Shown here one piece after another: positions 39,471-48,718 of a stretch of 64,000 nt of DNA. Position 1 is the first letter of the stretch; each line of letters starts with the position of its first letter. The stretch comes from Rhizobium sp. WSM4643 (lineage in GTDB: Bacteria; Pseudomonadota; Alphaproteobacteria; Rhizobiales; Rhizobiaceae). The position numbers and the translations under genes were made by a program. The notes under the pieces are model-generated. The model made no database searches. It saw only the letters and a list, made by a program, of their open reading frames with translations, and had not been told where the DNA came from. The stretch spans positions 1,736,001-1,800,000 of the forward strand of contig NZ_CP104040.1 of NCBI RefSeq assembly GCF_025152745.1. Direction: 5' to 3'.

Positions 39471-40661
39471 ATGAAAGACAAAGACAGCTTGCTGCAGAAT
39501 GCCGGCATCAACACCCGCCTGACCCATATCGGCAACGACCCGTTCGACTATCACGGCTTCATCAATCCGCCGGTCGTGCATGCCTCGACTGTGTTGTTTC
39601 CGAATGCACGGGCGATGGAGACGCGCACGCAGAAATACACCTACGGAACGCGCGGCACACCGACGACGGATGCGCTCTGCGAGGCGATCGACGCGCTCGA
39701 AGGCTCGGCCGGCACGATCCTCGTCCCCTCGGGCCTTGCGGCCGTCACCATTCCGTTCCTGGGTTTCGTCGCTGCCGGCGATCATGCGCTGGTGGTCGAT
39801 TCGGTCTATGGTCCGACGCGCCATTTCTGCGACACGATGCTGAAGCGCCTCGGCGTCGAGGTGGAATATTACGATCCGGAGATCGGCGCCGGCATCGAGA
39901 CGTTGTTCCGGTCGAACACGAAGCTCGTCCATACCGAGGCCCCGGGCTCCAATACCTTCGAAATGCAGGATATTCCGGCGATCTCGGCGGTTGCGCACCG
40001 CCATGGCGCCGTCGTCATGATGGACAATACCTGGGCAACGCCGCTCTATTTCAGGCCGCTCGATCACGGCGTCGACATCTCGATCCACGCATCGACGAAA
40101 TATCCGTCCGGCCATTCCGATATTCTGCTCGGAACGGTTTCGGCCAATGCCGAGCATTGGGAGCGGCTGAAGGAGGCAAACGGTGTGCTCGGCATCTGCG
40201 GCGCACCCGATGATGCCTACCAGATCCTGCGCGGATTGCGCACCATGGGCCTGCGTCTCGAGCGGCATTATGAAAGCGCGCTCGATATCGCGGAATGGCT
40301 GGAGGGCAGGGAGGATGTCGCCCGCGTGCTGCATCCGGCCCTGCCGAGTTTCCCCTCCCACCATATCTGGAAGCGCGATTTCAAAGGTGCCAGCGGCATC
40401 TTTTCCTTCGTGCTTGCCGCCGATGGTCCCGAGAAGTCCAGAGCAAAGGCGCATGCCTTCCTCGACGCGCTCAGGATTTTCGGTCTCGGCTATTCCTGGG
40501 GCGGCTATGAAAGCCTCGCCTTGCACGCCTATCTCAACGATCGCACGGTCGCCAAGGCTCCGACGGACGGTCCGGTCATCCGCCTGCAGATCGGCATCGA
40601 GGACGTGGCCGACCTCAAGGCCGATATCGAGAGGGGTTTTGCCGCCGCAAGCGCCATCTGA
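39471..40661 (+). CDS. metC: Cystathionine beta-lyase
   Basis: The 396-residue PLP enzyme of the Cys/Met metabolism family cleaves cystathionine to homocysteine, pyruvate and ammonia. It has YGTRGTPTTDAL near the N-terminus, VDNTWATPLYFRPL-type (here MDNTWATPLYF) and the cofactor lysine in HASTKYPSGHSDILLG. The absence of the DLGATHY-type gamma-synthase features and the presence of GTP-x-T agree with MetC. Divergent from aapJ. Confidence 0.95.
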   Translation: MKDKDSLLQNAGINTRLTHIGNDPFDYHGFINPPVVHASTVLFPNARAMETRTQKYTYGTRGTPTTDALCEAIDALEGSAGTILVPSGLAAVTIPFLGFVAAGDHALVVDSVYGPTRHFCDTMLKRLGVEVEYYDPEIGAGIETLFRSNTKLVHTEAPGSNTFEMQDIPAISAVAHRHGAVVMMDNTWATPLYFRPLDHGVDISIHASTKYPSGHSDILLGTVSANAEHWERLKEANGVLGICGAPDDAYQILRGLRTMGLRLERHYESALDIAEWLEGREDVARVLHPALPSFPSHHIWKRDFKGASGIFSFVLAADGPEKSRAKAHAFLDALRIFGLGYSWGGYESLALHAYLNDRTVAKAPTDGPVIRLQIGIEDVADLKADIERGFAAASAI

Positions 40662-40692
40662 TCGGACACGATTTGAAGTCGCTGGCAGCGGC

Positions 40693-41847
40693 TCACGGCA
40701 GATCTGCAGCCCGATAGCCGTAGATCCAGTCGAGATCTGCCGCCAGGCTTAGCGGCGGCTTGAGGCCGAGCACGAGATCGCGGCCGATCCGGATCGGCCC
40801 TTTCGCATGATAGGCAAACCGGTTGAAGGCGCCGCGCTGGCGAAGCTTCGCGATGCGCGGCGCGCGATGTCGTTCGAAGAGCGCCAGTGCTTCCGCCACG
40901 GGACGGTTCGAAAGAAATGCGGCCAGTTCATAGGCGTCTTCGATCGCCATCGCCGCTCCCTGGGCGGCAAACGGCATCATCGCATGTGCGGCGTCGCCGA
41001 TCAGAACCGTCTTTCGGCCGTCCTGCCATGCGCCTGATGTGGTTTCGAACAGTGGCCAGAACGTCAGCTTCCTATTTCGGCTGAGTAGCGAGACGATCGA
41101 GGCGTTCCAGCCGGAAAGGCGCGCCCGCAGCTGCACCCGCTGCTCGGCCGTCGGCTCGCTTTGCCAGGCCTGCGGCGCGATATTGCTGGCGGTGATCGCC
41201 ACCATGTTGAAGCTGCCGGTCTCCCTGAGCGGATAGCAGACGAGATGTGCCGAGCCGCCGAGAAAAGCCGAAACGCTTGCCCGGTCGAGGAAACCAGGCG
41301 CCTCATTTTCGGGAATGGTAAAGCGGTAGGCGATATTGCCGGAAAAGCGCGGCGAGGGGCTGCCCGGAACGAATTGCCGAAGCTTCGACCAGACGCCGTC
41401 GGCGCCGATGATGACATCGGCCGCCCGCTCGAAAGGCGGTAGGGTCGAGTCCATCCGCACGCCGAGGTGAAGCCGGCAGAGCGGATCGGCCGTAACCGCA
41501 TCCAGAAGGGCTTTTTGCAATGTGGTGCGGTGCAGGACGCCATAGGGAGCGCCCCAGCGTTCCCGCGCGAATTTGCCGGCCGGCACCGTCGCGAGCTGGC
41601 GAAGCGAACTGCCTGATATCAGCCGGATCGCGTCCGGCTCGAGCCAGACCTTTGACAGTCCCTCAAGGATACCGAATTCGGCAAGGATGCGGGAGGCGTT
41701 CGGCGAAACCTGCAATCCGGCGCCAATGTCGGTGAGTTCGCCCGCCTGCTCGAAGATCTCCGAACTGATACCCCGGCGCGAAAGCGCAAGCGCAGCGGTC
41801 AGCCCTGATATGCCGGCGCCGATGATGGCGGCATGTTCGATCGGCAT
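40693..41847 (-). CDS. FAD-dependent aromatic-ring monooxygenase-like protein
   Basis: The 384-residue flavoprotein has an N-terminal dinucleotide loop (AAIIGAGISGLTAALAL), the DG motif (DVIIGADGVWSKLRQ) and the FAD-binding GDAAHAMMPFAAQGAAMAIEDA. It is of the PHBH/salicylate-hydroxylase-like family; the substrate is not known. It has no partner genes. It converges with metC. Confidence 0.92.
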   Translation of the reverse strand: MPIEHAAIIGAGISGLTAALALSRRGISSEIFEQAGELTDIGAGLQVSPNASRILAEFGILEGLSKVWLEPDAIRLISGSSLRQLATVPAGKFARERWGAPYGVLHRTTLQKALLDAVTADPLCRLHLGVRMDSTLPPFERAADVIIGADGVWSKLRQFVPGSPSPRFSGNIAYRFTIPENEAPGFLDRASVSAFLGGSAHLVCYPLRETGSFNMVAITASNIAPQAWQSEPTAEQRVQLRARLSGWNASIVSLLSRNRKLTFWPLFETTSGAWQDGRKTVLIGDAAHAMMPFAAQGAAMAIEDAYELAAFLSNRPVAEALALFERHRAPRIAKLRQRGAFNRFAYHAKGPIRIGRDLVLGLKPPLSLAADLDWIYGYRAADLP

Positions 41848-41874
41848 TGTCCGTCCGATCCGGATCTGGACGGG

Positions 41875-42120
41875 TCAGGCCGCCTTCACGTGGAAAACGC
41901 AACCGGCCGGATTGGTCTGGCTGGGCTTGAGCGCGGAATCGAAACGATAGAGCGTCGAGCAATAGGAACAGACCTTCTCGTTGTCGTCGCCCATGTCGAT
42001 GAAGATATGCGGATGATCGAAGGGAGCCGAAGCGCCGGTGCACATGAATTCCTTGACGCCAACTTCGATAACGCTGTGACCGCCGTCGTTCTGGAAGTGG
42101 GGAATGTTGTGGCCGGCCAT
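41875..42120 (-). CDS. Zinc-finger protein, complex I NDUFS6-like
   Basis: The 81-residue protein holds the zinc-finger domain shared with mitochondrial complex I subunit NDUFS6: the ligands are in FMCTG, DHPHIF and VCSYCSTLYRF (C-x-His-x-C-x2-C). Alphaproteobacteria carry this as a complex I-linked protein. ATG at 42120 fits the family start. It follows the monooxygenase gene on the same strand, 27 bases upstream of its start. Confidence 0.92.
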   Translation of the reverse strand: MAGHNIPHFQNDGGHSVIEVGVKEFMCTGASAPFDHPHIFIDMGDDNEKVCSYCSTLYRFDSALKPSQTNPAGCVFHVKAA

Positions 42121-42277
42121 GTCGCTCTCCGAATGCTTTGAAATGTGCGCGAACCTTATAAGCCTTCGCCGCAAATGTGTAGAGCCAAACCGCCGCGCCA
42201 GGCACAGTTTTTAGCCACAGTTTTTGGCTTCACGATGAAAGGCCGCTCGACTATGGTCGCGCCAAAAGGAAGGCCCG

Positions 42278-43063
42278 ATGAATCTGAATACACCCGCATT
42301 TTCAAGCTTCACCCATGATGGATTGCAGCTCGCCTTCTTCGATGAGGGCGATCCGGCCGGTATGCCCGTGTTGTTGATCCACGGCTTTGCCTCGACCGCT
42401 AACGTCAACTGGGTGCATCCGGGCTGGCTGAAGACGCTGGGCGATGCCGGCTACCGGGTGATCGCCATGGACAATCGCGGCCACGGCGCAAGCGACAAGC
42501 CGCACGATGCCGAAGCCTATCGTCCATGGATCATGGCCGGCGATGCGGTCGCGCTGCTCGACCATCTTGGCATCCCGGAAGCCAATGTCATGGGCTATTC
42601 GATGGGCGCGCGTATTTCCGTCTTTGCCGCACTTGCCAATCCCCATCGGGTCCGTTCGCTGGTGCTCGGCGGCCTCGGCATCGGCATGACCGACGGCGTC
42701 GGCGATTGGGACCCGATCGCCGATGCGCTGCTGGCGCCCTCGCTCGAGGCGGTGACGCATGCCCGCGGCCGCGTGTTCCGCGCCTTCGCCGAGCAGACGA
42801 AGAGTGACCGCGTCGCCCTTGCCGACTGTATCCGCGGCTCGCGCGATCTCGTTGCCCGCTCCGATATGGCCAAGCTCGACATGCCGACGCTGATCGGCGT
42901 CGGCACCAAGGATGATATTGCCGGCTCGCCGCAGGAATTGGCGGAGCTGATGCAAAATGCCGAGGCGCTGGATATTCCGGGCCGCGATCATATGCTCGCC
43001 GTCGGCGACAGGGTTTTCAAGCAGGCGGTGCTGGCCTTCTATGCAAGGGTCGCCCATCGCTGA
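42278..43063 (+). CDS. Alpha/beta hydrolase
   Basis: The 261-residue serine hydrolase has the oxyanion HGFAST block (LLIHGFAST), the nucleophile elbow GYSMGARI with Ser near residue 107, an acid in GVGTKDDIAG and a His in GRDHMLAVGD. The family includes esterases and C-C hydrolases; the substrate is unknown. Divergent from the zinc-finger gene with 157 bases between. Confidence 0.94.
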   Translation: MNLNTPAFSSFTHDGLQLAFFDEGDPAGMPVLLIHGFASTANVNWVHPGWLKTLGDAGYRVIAMDNRGHGASDKPHDAEAYRPWIMAGDAVALLDHLGIPEANVMGYSMGARISVFAALANPHRVRSLVLGGLGIGMTDGVGDWDPIADALLAPSLEAVTHARGRVFRAFAEQTKSDRVALADCIRGSRDLVARSDMAKLDMPTLIGVGTKDDIAGSPQELAELMQNAEALDIPGRDHMLAVGDRVFKQAVLAFYARVAHR

Positions 43064-43191
43064 CAACATCGTGATGCCGAAAAACCATGCTAAAAAACCA
43101 TGGCGACGGCACCCATTTATGTTATTGGCGTTTTCCTTTATATATTGGCATTCCGAAAACGGCATTCCTTCCGGCAACGAGGAGAGCGGCG

Positions 43192-44025
43192 ATGGTCGCA
43201 AAGACTGACATCCGTGCTTTTGAGACAGGCCATCCGCTGAAGGTGATGGACCCCATCTGGGACAGCCTGCGCGAGGAAGCCCGGCTCGCCGCCGAACGGG
43301 ATCCGGTTCTCGCCGCCTTCCTCTATTCTACGGTGATCAACTACCATTCGCTCGAGGAATGCGTCATCCACCGCATCTGCGAACGTCTCGATCATCCCGA
43401 CATGCAGGCGAACCTCCTGCGCCAGACCTTCGAGGAAATGCTTCTCGACTGGCCTGACTGGAGTTCCATCCTGCGCGTCGATATCCAGGCGATCTATGAC
43501 CGCGATCCCGCATGCCTGCGCTTCATGGAGGCGGTGCTTTATTTCAAGGGCTTCCATGCGCTGCAGACACACCGTCTCGCCCATTGGCTGCTGAACCGCG
43601 GCCGGCGTGATTTCGCCCTCTATCTGCAGAGCCGCTCTTCCAGCGTCTTCCAGACCGACATCAATCCGGCCGCCCGGATCGGCAAGGGCATCTTCCTCGA
43701 TCACGCCACCGGCCTCGTCGTCGGCGAGACGGCTGTCATCGGCGACAACGTCTCGATCCTGCACGGCGTCACACTCGGCGGCACCGGCAAGGAGGGCGCC
43801 GACCGTCATCCGAAGATCGGCTCCGGCGTCATGATCGGCGCCGGCGCCAAGATCCTTGGCAATATCGAGATCGGCTACTGCTCACGTGTCGCAGCCGGCT
43901 CCGTTGTCTTGAAGGCGGTGCCTCCCAAGAAGACGGTGGCGGGCGTTCCGGCTAAGGTCGTCGGCGAGGCCGGTTGTTCCGAGCCGTCGCGCAACATGGA
44001 CCAGGTGATCGGCGCCGATATCTGA
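43192..44025 (+). CDS. cysE: Serine O-acetyltransferase
   Basis: The 277-residue enzyme makes O-acetylserine for cysteine synthesis. It has the N-terminal helical SATase domain (DPIWDSLREEARLAAERDP) and the left-handed beta-helix with hexapeptide repeats (GKGIFLDHATGLVVGETAVIGDNV), including HGVTLGGTGK. The ATG at 43192 follows GAGGAGAGCGGC and is preferred to an open longer frame. The C-terminus is normal. Confidence 0.96.
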   Translation: MVAKTDIRAFETGHPLKVMDPIWDSLREEARLAAERDPVLAAFLYSTVINYHSLEECVIHRICERLDHPDMQANLLRQTFEEMLLDWPDWSSILRVDIQAIYDRDPACLRFMEAVLYFKGFHALQTHRLAHWLLNRGRRDFALYLQSRSSSVFQTDINPAARIGKGIFLDHATGLVVGETAVIGDNVSILHGVTLGGTGKEGADRHPKIGSGVMIGAGAKILGNIEIGYCSRVAAGSVVLKAVPPKKTVAGVPAKVVGEAGCSEPSRNMDQVIGADI

Positions 44026-44165
44026 GCGCCCGTTGGAAACAGGGATAGGAGAAATCGGCGGGATCCGAGCGAGGAGGGCCATGAGCAGACGGCAACCTTG
44101 CCTTTACACCGCTGCATTTCCTGTGCAAGAAGCGGCCAATCAAGACCGCTTACGGAGATGACAGA

Positions 44166-44369
44166 GTGAAGCCAGAAGAAATCAAGAAGCTCGACGCCTA
44201 TTTCAAGCGCATGTTCAATCCGCAGATGATCGTCAAGGCGCGTCCGCGCAAGGATGATTCTGCGGAAGTCTATCTCGGCGAAGAATTTCTGGGCGTCGTC
44301 TATATCGATGACGAGGACGGTGACCGCTCCTACAACTTTTCGATGGCGATCCTCGACGTCGATCTCTGA
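44166..44369 (+). CDS. DUF3126 protein
   Basis: A 67-residue protein of the alphaproteobacterial family DUF3126: EEIKKLDAYFKRMFNPQMIVKARPRK then AEVYLGEEFLGVVYIDDEDGDRSYNF. Function unknown; fully soluble. The start is a GTG with GGAG nine bases before; the ATG just upstream is out of frame. A strong terminator follows. Confidence 0.92.
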   Translation: MKPEEIKKLDAYFKRMFNPQMIVKARPRKDDSAEVYLGEEFLGVVYIDDEDGDRSYNFSMAILDVDL

Positions 44370-44394
44370 TCGCGTTCGACTAATTTAGCTGAGC

Positions 44395-44423
44395 CGGGCG
44401 GCACGATCCGCCCGGTTTTTTTG
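44395..44423 (+). terminator. Rho-independent terminator after DUF3126 gene
   Basis: An eight-base-pair GC stem (CCGGGCGG with CCGCCCGG), loop CACGAT, then seven T. Confidence 0.9.
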
Positions 44424-44544
44424 TCTTTTGTGCTCACGAGTAAAATTCTTTTTAAAGCTTATAGTTGCAACGTCGGCCCATATATTAGCGAAATCCGTTA
44501 AAGACGTACGTGCCCCGGGACATCGGCTTTGTTTTATTATTGTC

Positions 44545-44568
44545 ATGCAACCCAAAGAGGTGTTGCAT
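44545..44568. promoter_or_regulatory. Inverted repeat upstream of the phasin promoter
   Basis: ATGCAAC and GTTGCAT form a perfect inverted repeat with ten bases between, ending 12 bases before the -35 hexamer of the phasin gene. Place and TGC-rich content fit an operator for a PHB-responsive repressor of the PhaR/AniA type, which is known to control phasin genes; that identity is inferred. Confidence 0.45.
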
Positions 44569-44580
44569 CGCACAAGACTA

Positions 44581-44609
44581 CTTGACTATTTGTGCATTGC
44601 AGCTACCCT
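44581..44609 (+). promoter_or_regulatory. Putative phasin promoter
   Basis: CTTGAC at 44581-44586 and TACCCT at 44604-44609 are spaced by 17 bases, close to the rhizobial sigma-70 consensus (CTTGAC-17-CTATAT). The inferred transcript has a leader of about 26 bases before the ATG, with a GGAGGA ribosome site. Confidence 0.5.
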
Positions 44610-44641
44610 GCGGCCATCAACAGCCCAACGGAGGATGGCTC

Positions 44642-45016
44642 ATGTTCAACTTTGACGATGCTAACAAAAAGAGCAAGGAAGCCGTCGACACGGCCCTGAA
44701 AACCTATTCCGACACGACCAAGGGCTTTCAGGCGATCGCCGCCGAAGCCACTGAATATTCGAAGAAATCCTTCCAGGACGCAGTGACGCATTTCGAAACG
44801 CTGGCCGGCGTCAAGAGCTTCGAGGCGGCCTTCGAGTTGCAGACGAGCTACGTCAAGGCGTATTTCGAAGGCTTTGTCTCCGAGACGACGAAGCTCAGTG
44901 AGATGTATGCCGATCTCGCCAAATCAGCCTACAAGCCCTATGAAGCACCGATCGCCGCTGCCGTCGTCAAGAGCGCCAAGTCGGCGCCGTCGGCGGCGAC
45001 GCCTGCTGCTGCATGA
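44642..45016 (+). CDS. Phasin family protein
   Basis: The 124-residue helical protein has a Phasin_2-type domain: DDANKKSKEAVDTALKTYSDTTKGFQAIAAEATEYSKK, then KSFEAAFELQTSYVKAYFEGF. It ends in an Ala/Pro-rich tail. Phasins coat PHB granules, which links it to phaC at 12.1 kb. GGAGGA lies before the ATG. It is followed by a terminator. Confidence 0.93.
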   Translation: MFNFDDANKKSKEAVDTALKTYSDTTKGFQAIAAEATEYSKKSFQDAVTHFETLAGVKSFEAAFELQTSYVKAYFEGFVSETTKLSEMYADLAKSAYKPYEAPIAAAVVKSAKSAPSAATPAAA

Positions 45017-45059
45017 ACTGATTTTGACGCGCAACCTGCGCTACATATTGAAAAATGAG

Positions 45060-45093
45060 GACCGGCTACGCATCTGTAGCCGGTCTTTTTGTT
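45060..45093 (+). terminator. Rho-independent terminator after phasin gene
   Basis: A ten-base-pair stem (GACCGGCTAC with GTAGCCGGTC), loop GCATCT, then TTTTTGTTT. Confidence 0.9.
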
Positions 45094-45284
45094 TCCACTT
45101 TCGCTGCAGCGCCCGCATGGGATCGACCGGGGACTTTTTTGGTCTTTCCCGTGCATGCGGCCATTTCTTGATTGCAGTGTCTGACAGGGGGCTTAAAATC
45201 AGCCTATTATGAACTAAGTTAGTGTTTCAGATATTCGGCGGGAAAAGCACCCTCCCATGCTCCGCTGGATTGCTTGAGGAATGA

Positions 45285-45641
45285 ATGACAATGATCGCAA
45301 AGCCGATCCGGATGCAGAACGACAGCGAAAGGAACGGGGACAACGCAAATCGAACCTCGGTCATCACGCGCACCAAGCCGAAGACCAAGAAGCCCAATCT
45401 TTATCGTGTGCTGCTTTTGAATGACGACTACACTCCCATGGAATTCGTCATCCATATTCTGGAGCGTTTTTTTCAGAAGGATCGTGAAAGTGCCACCCGC
45501 ATCATGCTCCATGTCCATAACCACGGCGTTGGCGAATGCGGAATATTCACATACGAGGTAGCGGAAACGAAGGTCAGCCAGGTGATGGACTTCGCCCGGC
45601 AGCACCAGCATCCGCTGCAATGCGTCATGGAAAAGAAGTGA
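45285..45641 (+). CDS. clpS: ATP-dependent Clp protease adaptor ClpS
   Basis: The 118-residue adaptor delivers N-degron substrates to ClpAP. It has a variable N-terminal tail, then the ClpS core: [22 protein letters not shown] with the degron-pocket residues, [21 protein letters not shown], and a C-terminal HPLQC. Two ATG codons are six bases apart (45285 and 45291), both near GAGGA; the first is given. It lies 10 bases before clpA, so both are co-transcribed. Confidence 0.96.
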   Translation: MTMIAKPIRMQNDSERNGDNANRTSVITRTKPKTKKPNLYRVLLLNDDYTPMEFVIHILERFFQKDRESATRIMLHVHNHGVGECGIFTYEVAETKVSQVMDFARQHQHPLQCVMEKK

Positions 45642-45651
45642 GGATCTGAAC

Positions 45652-48144
45652 GTGCCAACATTTTCGCCTAGTTTAGAGAAGGCGCTCCATCAGGCACTGA
45701 CCTTTGCCAACGAGCGGCACCACGAATACGCGACGCTCGAGCATTTGCTGCTTGCCCTGATCGACGATGCCGATGCGGCCGCGGTCATGGGTGCCTGCAA
45801 TGTCGATCTCGACGCGCTGCGCAAGACGCTCGTCGAATATGTCGATAACGAACTTTCCAACCTGATCACCGGTTATGACGAGGATTCGAAGCCGACCTCC
45901 GGCTTCCAGCGCGTCATTCAGCGTGCGGTCATCCACGTGCAGTCGTCCGGCCGCGAAGAGGTGACCGGCGCCAATGTGCTCGTCGCGATCTTCGCCGAGC
46001 GCGAAAGCCATGCCGCCTATTTCCTGCAGGAGCAGGAGATGACCCGCTACGATGCCGTCAACTACATCTCCCATGGCATCGGCAAGCGCCCCGGCGTTTC
46101 GGAAGGGCGCCCCCCGCGCGGCGCCGAAGACGAAGCGGAAAGCAGCAAGCCGACGGCGCGCGGCGGCGAGGAAGAGGGCGGCCCCAAAAAGCAGCAGGAC
46201 GCGCTCAAGGCCTACTGCGTCAATCTCAACGAGAAGGCCAAGGGCGGCAAGATCGATCCGCTGATCGGCCGTCACGCTGAGGTGAGCCGCACGATCCAGA
46301 TCCTGTGCCGCCGTTCGAAGAACAATCCGCTCTACGTCGGTGATCCCGGCGTCGGCAAGACGGCGATCGCCGAAGGCCTTGCCAAGCGCATCGTCGAAGG
46401 CAAGGTGCCGGAAGCGCTCGCCGATGCGACGATCTTCTCGCTCGACATGGGCACGCTCTTGGCCGGCACGCGCTACCGCGGCGATTTCGAGGAGCGCCTG
46501 AAGCAGGTCGTCAAGGAACTGGAAGAATATCCGGGCGCCGTGCTCTTCATCGACGAGATCCACACGGTGATCGGCGCCGGCGCCACCTCGGGCGGCGCGA
46601 TGGATGCATCGAACCTCCTGAAGCCGGCCCTGTCATCGGGCGCGATTCGCTGCATCGGTTCGACAACGTACAAGGAATACCGCCAGTTCTTCGAGAAGGA
46701 CAGGGCGCTGGTCCGTCGTTTCCAGAAGATCGACGTCAGCGAGCCGTCGATCGATGATGCGATCGAGATCATGAAGGGCCTGAAGCCCTATTTCGAAGAG
46801 TATCACCACCTGCGTTATTCGAACGATGCCATCAAGTCGGCCGTCGAATTGTCGGCCCGCTACATCTCCGACCGCAAGCTGCCCGACAAGGCGATCGACG
46901 TGATCGACGAAACCGGTGCGGCCCAGATGCTGCTGCCGCCGTCGAAGCGCCGCAAGCTGATCACCGAAAAGGAGATCGAGGCGACGGTCGCCACGATGGC
47001 GCGCATTCCGCCGAAGACCGTCTCCAAGGACGATGAAGCCGTGCTCGCCAATCTCGAGCAGGAACTGCGTTCGGTGGTCTACGGCCAGGATATCGCGATC
47101 GAAGCTCTTTCGACCTCGATCAAGCTGGCGCGTGCCGGTCTTCGCGAGCCGAACAAACCGATCGGCGCCTATGTCTTCTCCGGTCCGACCGGCGTCGGCA
47201 AGACCGAGGTGGCAAAACAGCTGGCATCGTCGCTCGGCGTCGAACTCCTGCGCTTCGACATGTCGGAATATATGGAGCGGCACACGGTTTCGCGTCTGCT
47301 CGGTGCACCTCCCGGCTATGTCGGCTTCGACCAGGGCGGCCTCCTCACAGATGGCGTCGACCAGCACCCGCATTGCGTGGTCCTGCTCGACGAAATCGAG
47401 AAGGCGCATCCCGACATCTACAATATCCTGTTGCAGGTCATGGACCACGGCACGCTGACCGACCATAACGGCAAGAAGATCGACTTCCGCAACGTCATCC
47501 TGATCATGACGACCAATGCGGGCGCATCCGAAATGGCCAAGGCTGCAATCGGCTTCGGTTCGTCCAAGCGCACCGGCGAAGACGAGGAGGCGCTGACCCG
47601 TCTCTTCACGCCGGAATTCCGCAACCGTCTCGACGCGATCATTCCCTTCGCGGCGTTGCCGACGGCGGTCATCCACAAGGTCGTGCAGAAGTTCATCATG
47701 CAGCTGGAGGCCCAGCTTTCCGAAAGGAACGTCACCTTCGACCTGCACGAGGATGCGATCGCCTGGCTGGCGGAAAAGGGTTACGACGAGAAGATGGGCG
47801 CCCGCCCGCTTGCGCGCGTCATCCAGGATACGATCAAGAAGCCGCTCGCCAACGAAATCCTCTTCGGCAAGCTGAAGAAGGGCGGCGTCGTCAATGTCAG
47901 CGTCGGCCCCAAGGAAGACGGCAAGCCCGGCATCGTGCTCGAAGCCATTTCGGAAACGGCGCCGATCAAGCCGAAGCCCGAAGCCGAGGTCGCCCACCCC
48001 GAAGTCGACGGCGAGGATGACGGTGAGCTGAAGACGAAGGCGGCCCGCAAGGCGCGCGCCAAGACAGCCCCGCGGGCCGAGCCTGAGGTTCGCGACGCTC
48101 CGAAGAAGGGAAGCGCGGTTCCGAAGGTTCCACGCAAGAAGTAA
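45652..48144 (+). CDS. clpA: ATP-dependent Clp protease ATP-binding subunit ClpA
   Basis: The 830-residue unfoldase has the N-terminal repeat domain that binds ClpS (residues 1-140), a first AAA+ module with Walker A GDPGVGKTAIAEG, a second with GPTGVGKTEVAKQ, and the D2-small domain. The C-terminus beyond residue about 775 has a long Lys/Ala/Pro-rich extension typical of rhizobial ClpA. The start is GTG at 45652. It works with ClpP, not encoded here. Confidence 0.97.
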   Translation: MPTFSPSLEKALHQALTFANERHHEYATLEHLLLALIDDADAAAVMGACNVDLDALRKTLVEYVDNELSNLITGYDEDSKPTSGFQRVIQRAVIHVQSSGREEVTGANVLVAIFAERESHAAYFLQEQEMTRYDAVNYISHGIGKRPGVSEGRPPRGAEDEAESSKPTARGGEEEGGPKKQQDALKAYCVNLNEKAKGGKIDPLIGRHAEVSRTIQILCRRSKNNPLYVGDPGVGKTAIAEGLAKRIVEGKVPEALADATIFSLDMGTLLAGTRYRGDFEERLKQVVKELEEYPGAVLFIDEIHTVIGAGATSGGAMDASNLLKPALSSGAIRCIGSTTYKEYRQFFEKDRALVRRFQKIDVSEPSIDDAIEIMKGLKPYFEEYHHLRYSNDAIKSAVELSARYISDRKLPDKAIDVIDETGAAQMLLPPSKRRKLITEKEIEATVATMARIPPKTVSKDDEAVLANLEQELRSVVYGQDIAIEALSTSIKLARAGLREPNKPIGAYVFSGPTGVGKTEVAKQLASSLGVELLRFDMSEYMERHTVSRLLGAPPGYVGFDQGGLLTDGVDQHPHCVVLLDEIEKAHPDIYNILLQVMDHGTLTDHNGKKIDFRNVILIMTTNAGASEMAKAAIGFGSSKRTGEDEEALTRLFTPEFRNRLDAIIPFAALPTAVIHKVVQKFIMQLEAQLSERNVTFDLHEDAIAWLAEKGYDEKMGARPLARVIQDTIKKPLANEILFGKLKKGGVVNVSVGPKEDGKPGIVLEAISETAPIKPKPEAEVAHPEVDGEDDGELKTKAARKARAKTAPRAEPEVRDAPKKGSAVPKVPRKK

Positions 48145-48163
48145 GATAGTGTCACCGAATTGG

Positions 48164-48192
48164 AAAAAGGCCGCGTCACCGCGGCCTTTTTT
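48164..48192 (+). terminator. Rho-independent terminator after clpA
   Basis: A stem AAAAAGGCCGCG with CGCGGCCTTTTT, loop TCAC, T-run included in the stem; also able to end transcripts from the convergent HIT gene. Confidence 0.9.
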
Positions 48193-48231
48193 GGTTTTCG
48201 GCTCGTTCCATCGCTTTGGCTGATATCGACC

Positions 48232-48663
48232 TTACGCCAGCGCTGCCCTGATCTTTTCGGCATTGGCGGCCAGCACGGCACCGTCCTCCATCTTGCCGGA
48301 ATGCGGCTTCAGGGCGGTGCCCTCAAGCCGCGGGATGACGTGGAAATGCAGATGGAACACCGTTTGCCCGGCGGCCGGTTCGTTGAACTGGGCGATGAAA
48401 ACGCCGTCGGCGTCGAAAACATCCTTGACCGCATTGGCGACCTTCTGGACGACGGTAATCGCACGGGTAAGGGTGGCGGGATCGGCATCGAAGATATTGC
48501 GCGACGCCGCCTTCGGAACGACGAGCACGTGGCCCGGCGCCTGCGGCATCACATCCATGATCGCGACGGTATGCTCGTCTTCATAAACCCGGTGCGAAGG
48601 GATTTCGCCGCGGAGGATCTTGGCGAAGATGTTGCTGTCGTCATAGGCGGCTGGGCTGGTCAT
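48232..48663 (-). CDS. HIT family hydrolase
   Basis: The 143-residue protein has the histidine triad HLHFHVIPR near residue 100, an N-terminal YDDSNIFAKILRGEIPSHRVYEDE and the HVLVVPKAASRNIFD strand. HIT proteins hydrolyse nucleotide conjugates such as AMP-lysine. The ATG at 48663 is used; a GTG one codon before it is also near GAGGAG. Convergent with clpA. Confidence 0.95.
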   Translation of the reverse strand: MTSPAAYDDSNIFAKILRGEIPSHRVYEDEHTVAIMDVMPQAPGHVLVVPKAASRNIFDADPATLTRAITVVQKVANAVKDVFDADGVFIAQFNEPAAGQTVFHLHFHVIPRLEGTALKPHSGKMEDGAVLAANAEKIRAALA

Positions 48664-48718
48664 CACGAAAATCTCCTCGTTTCCAGATTATTCGGGTAGC
48701 GCGACCATTGCGGCGGCG

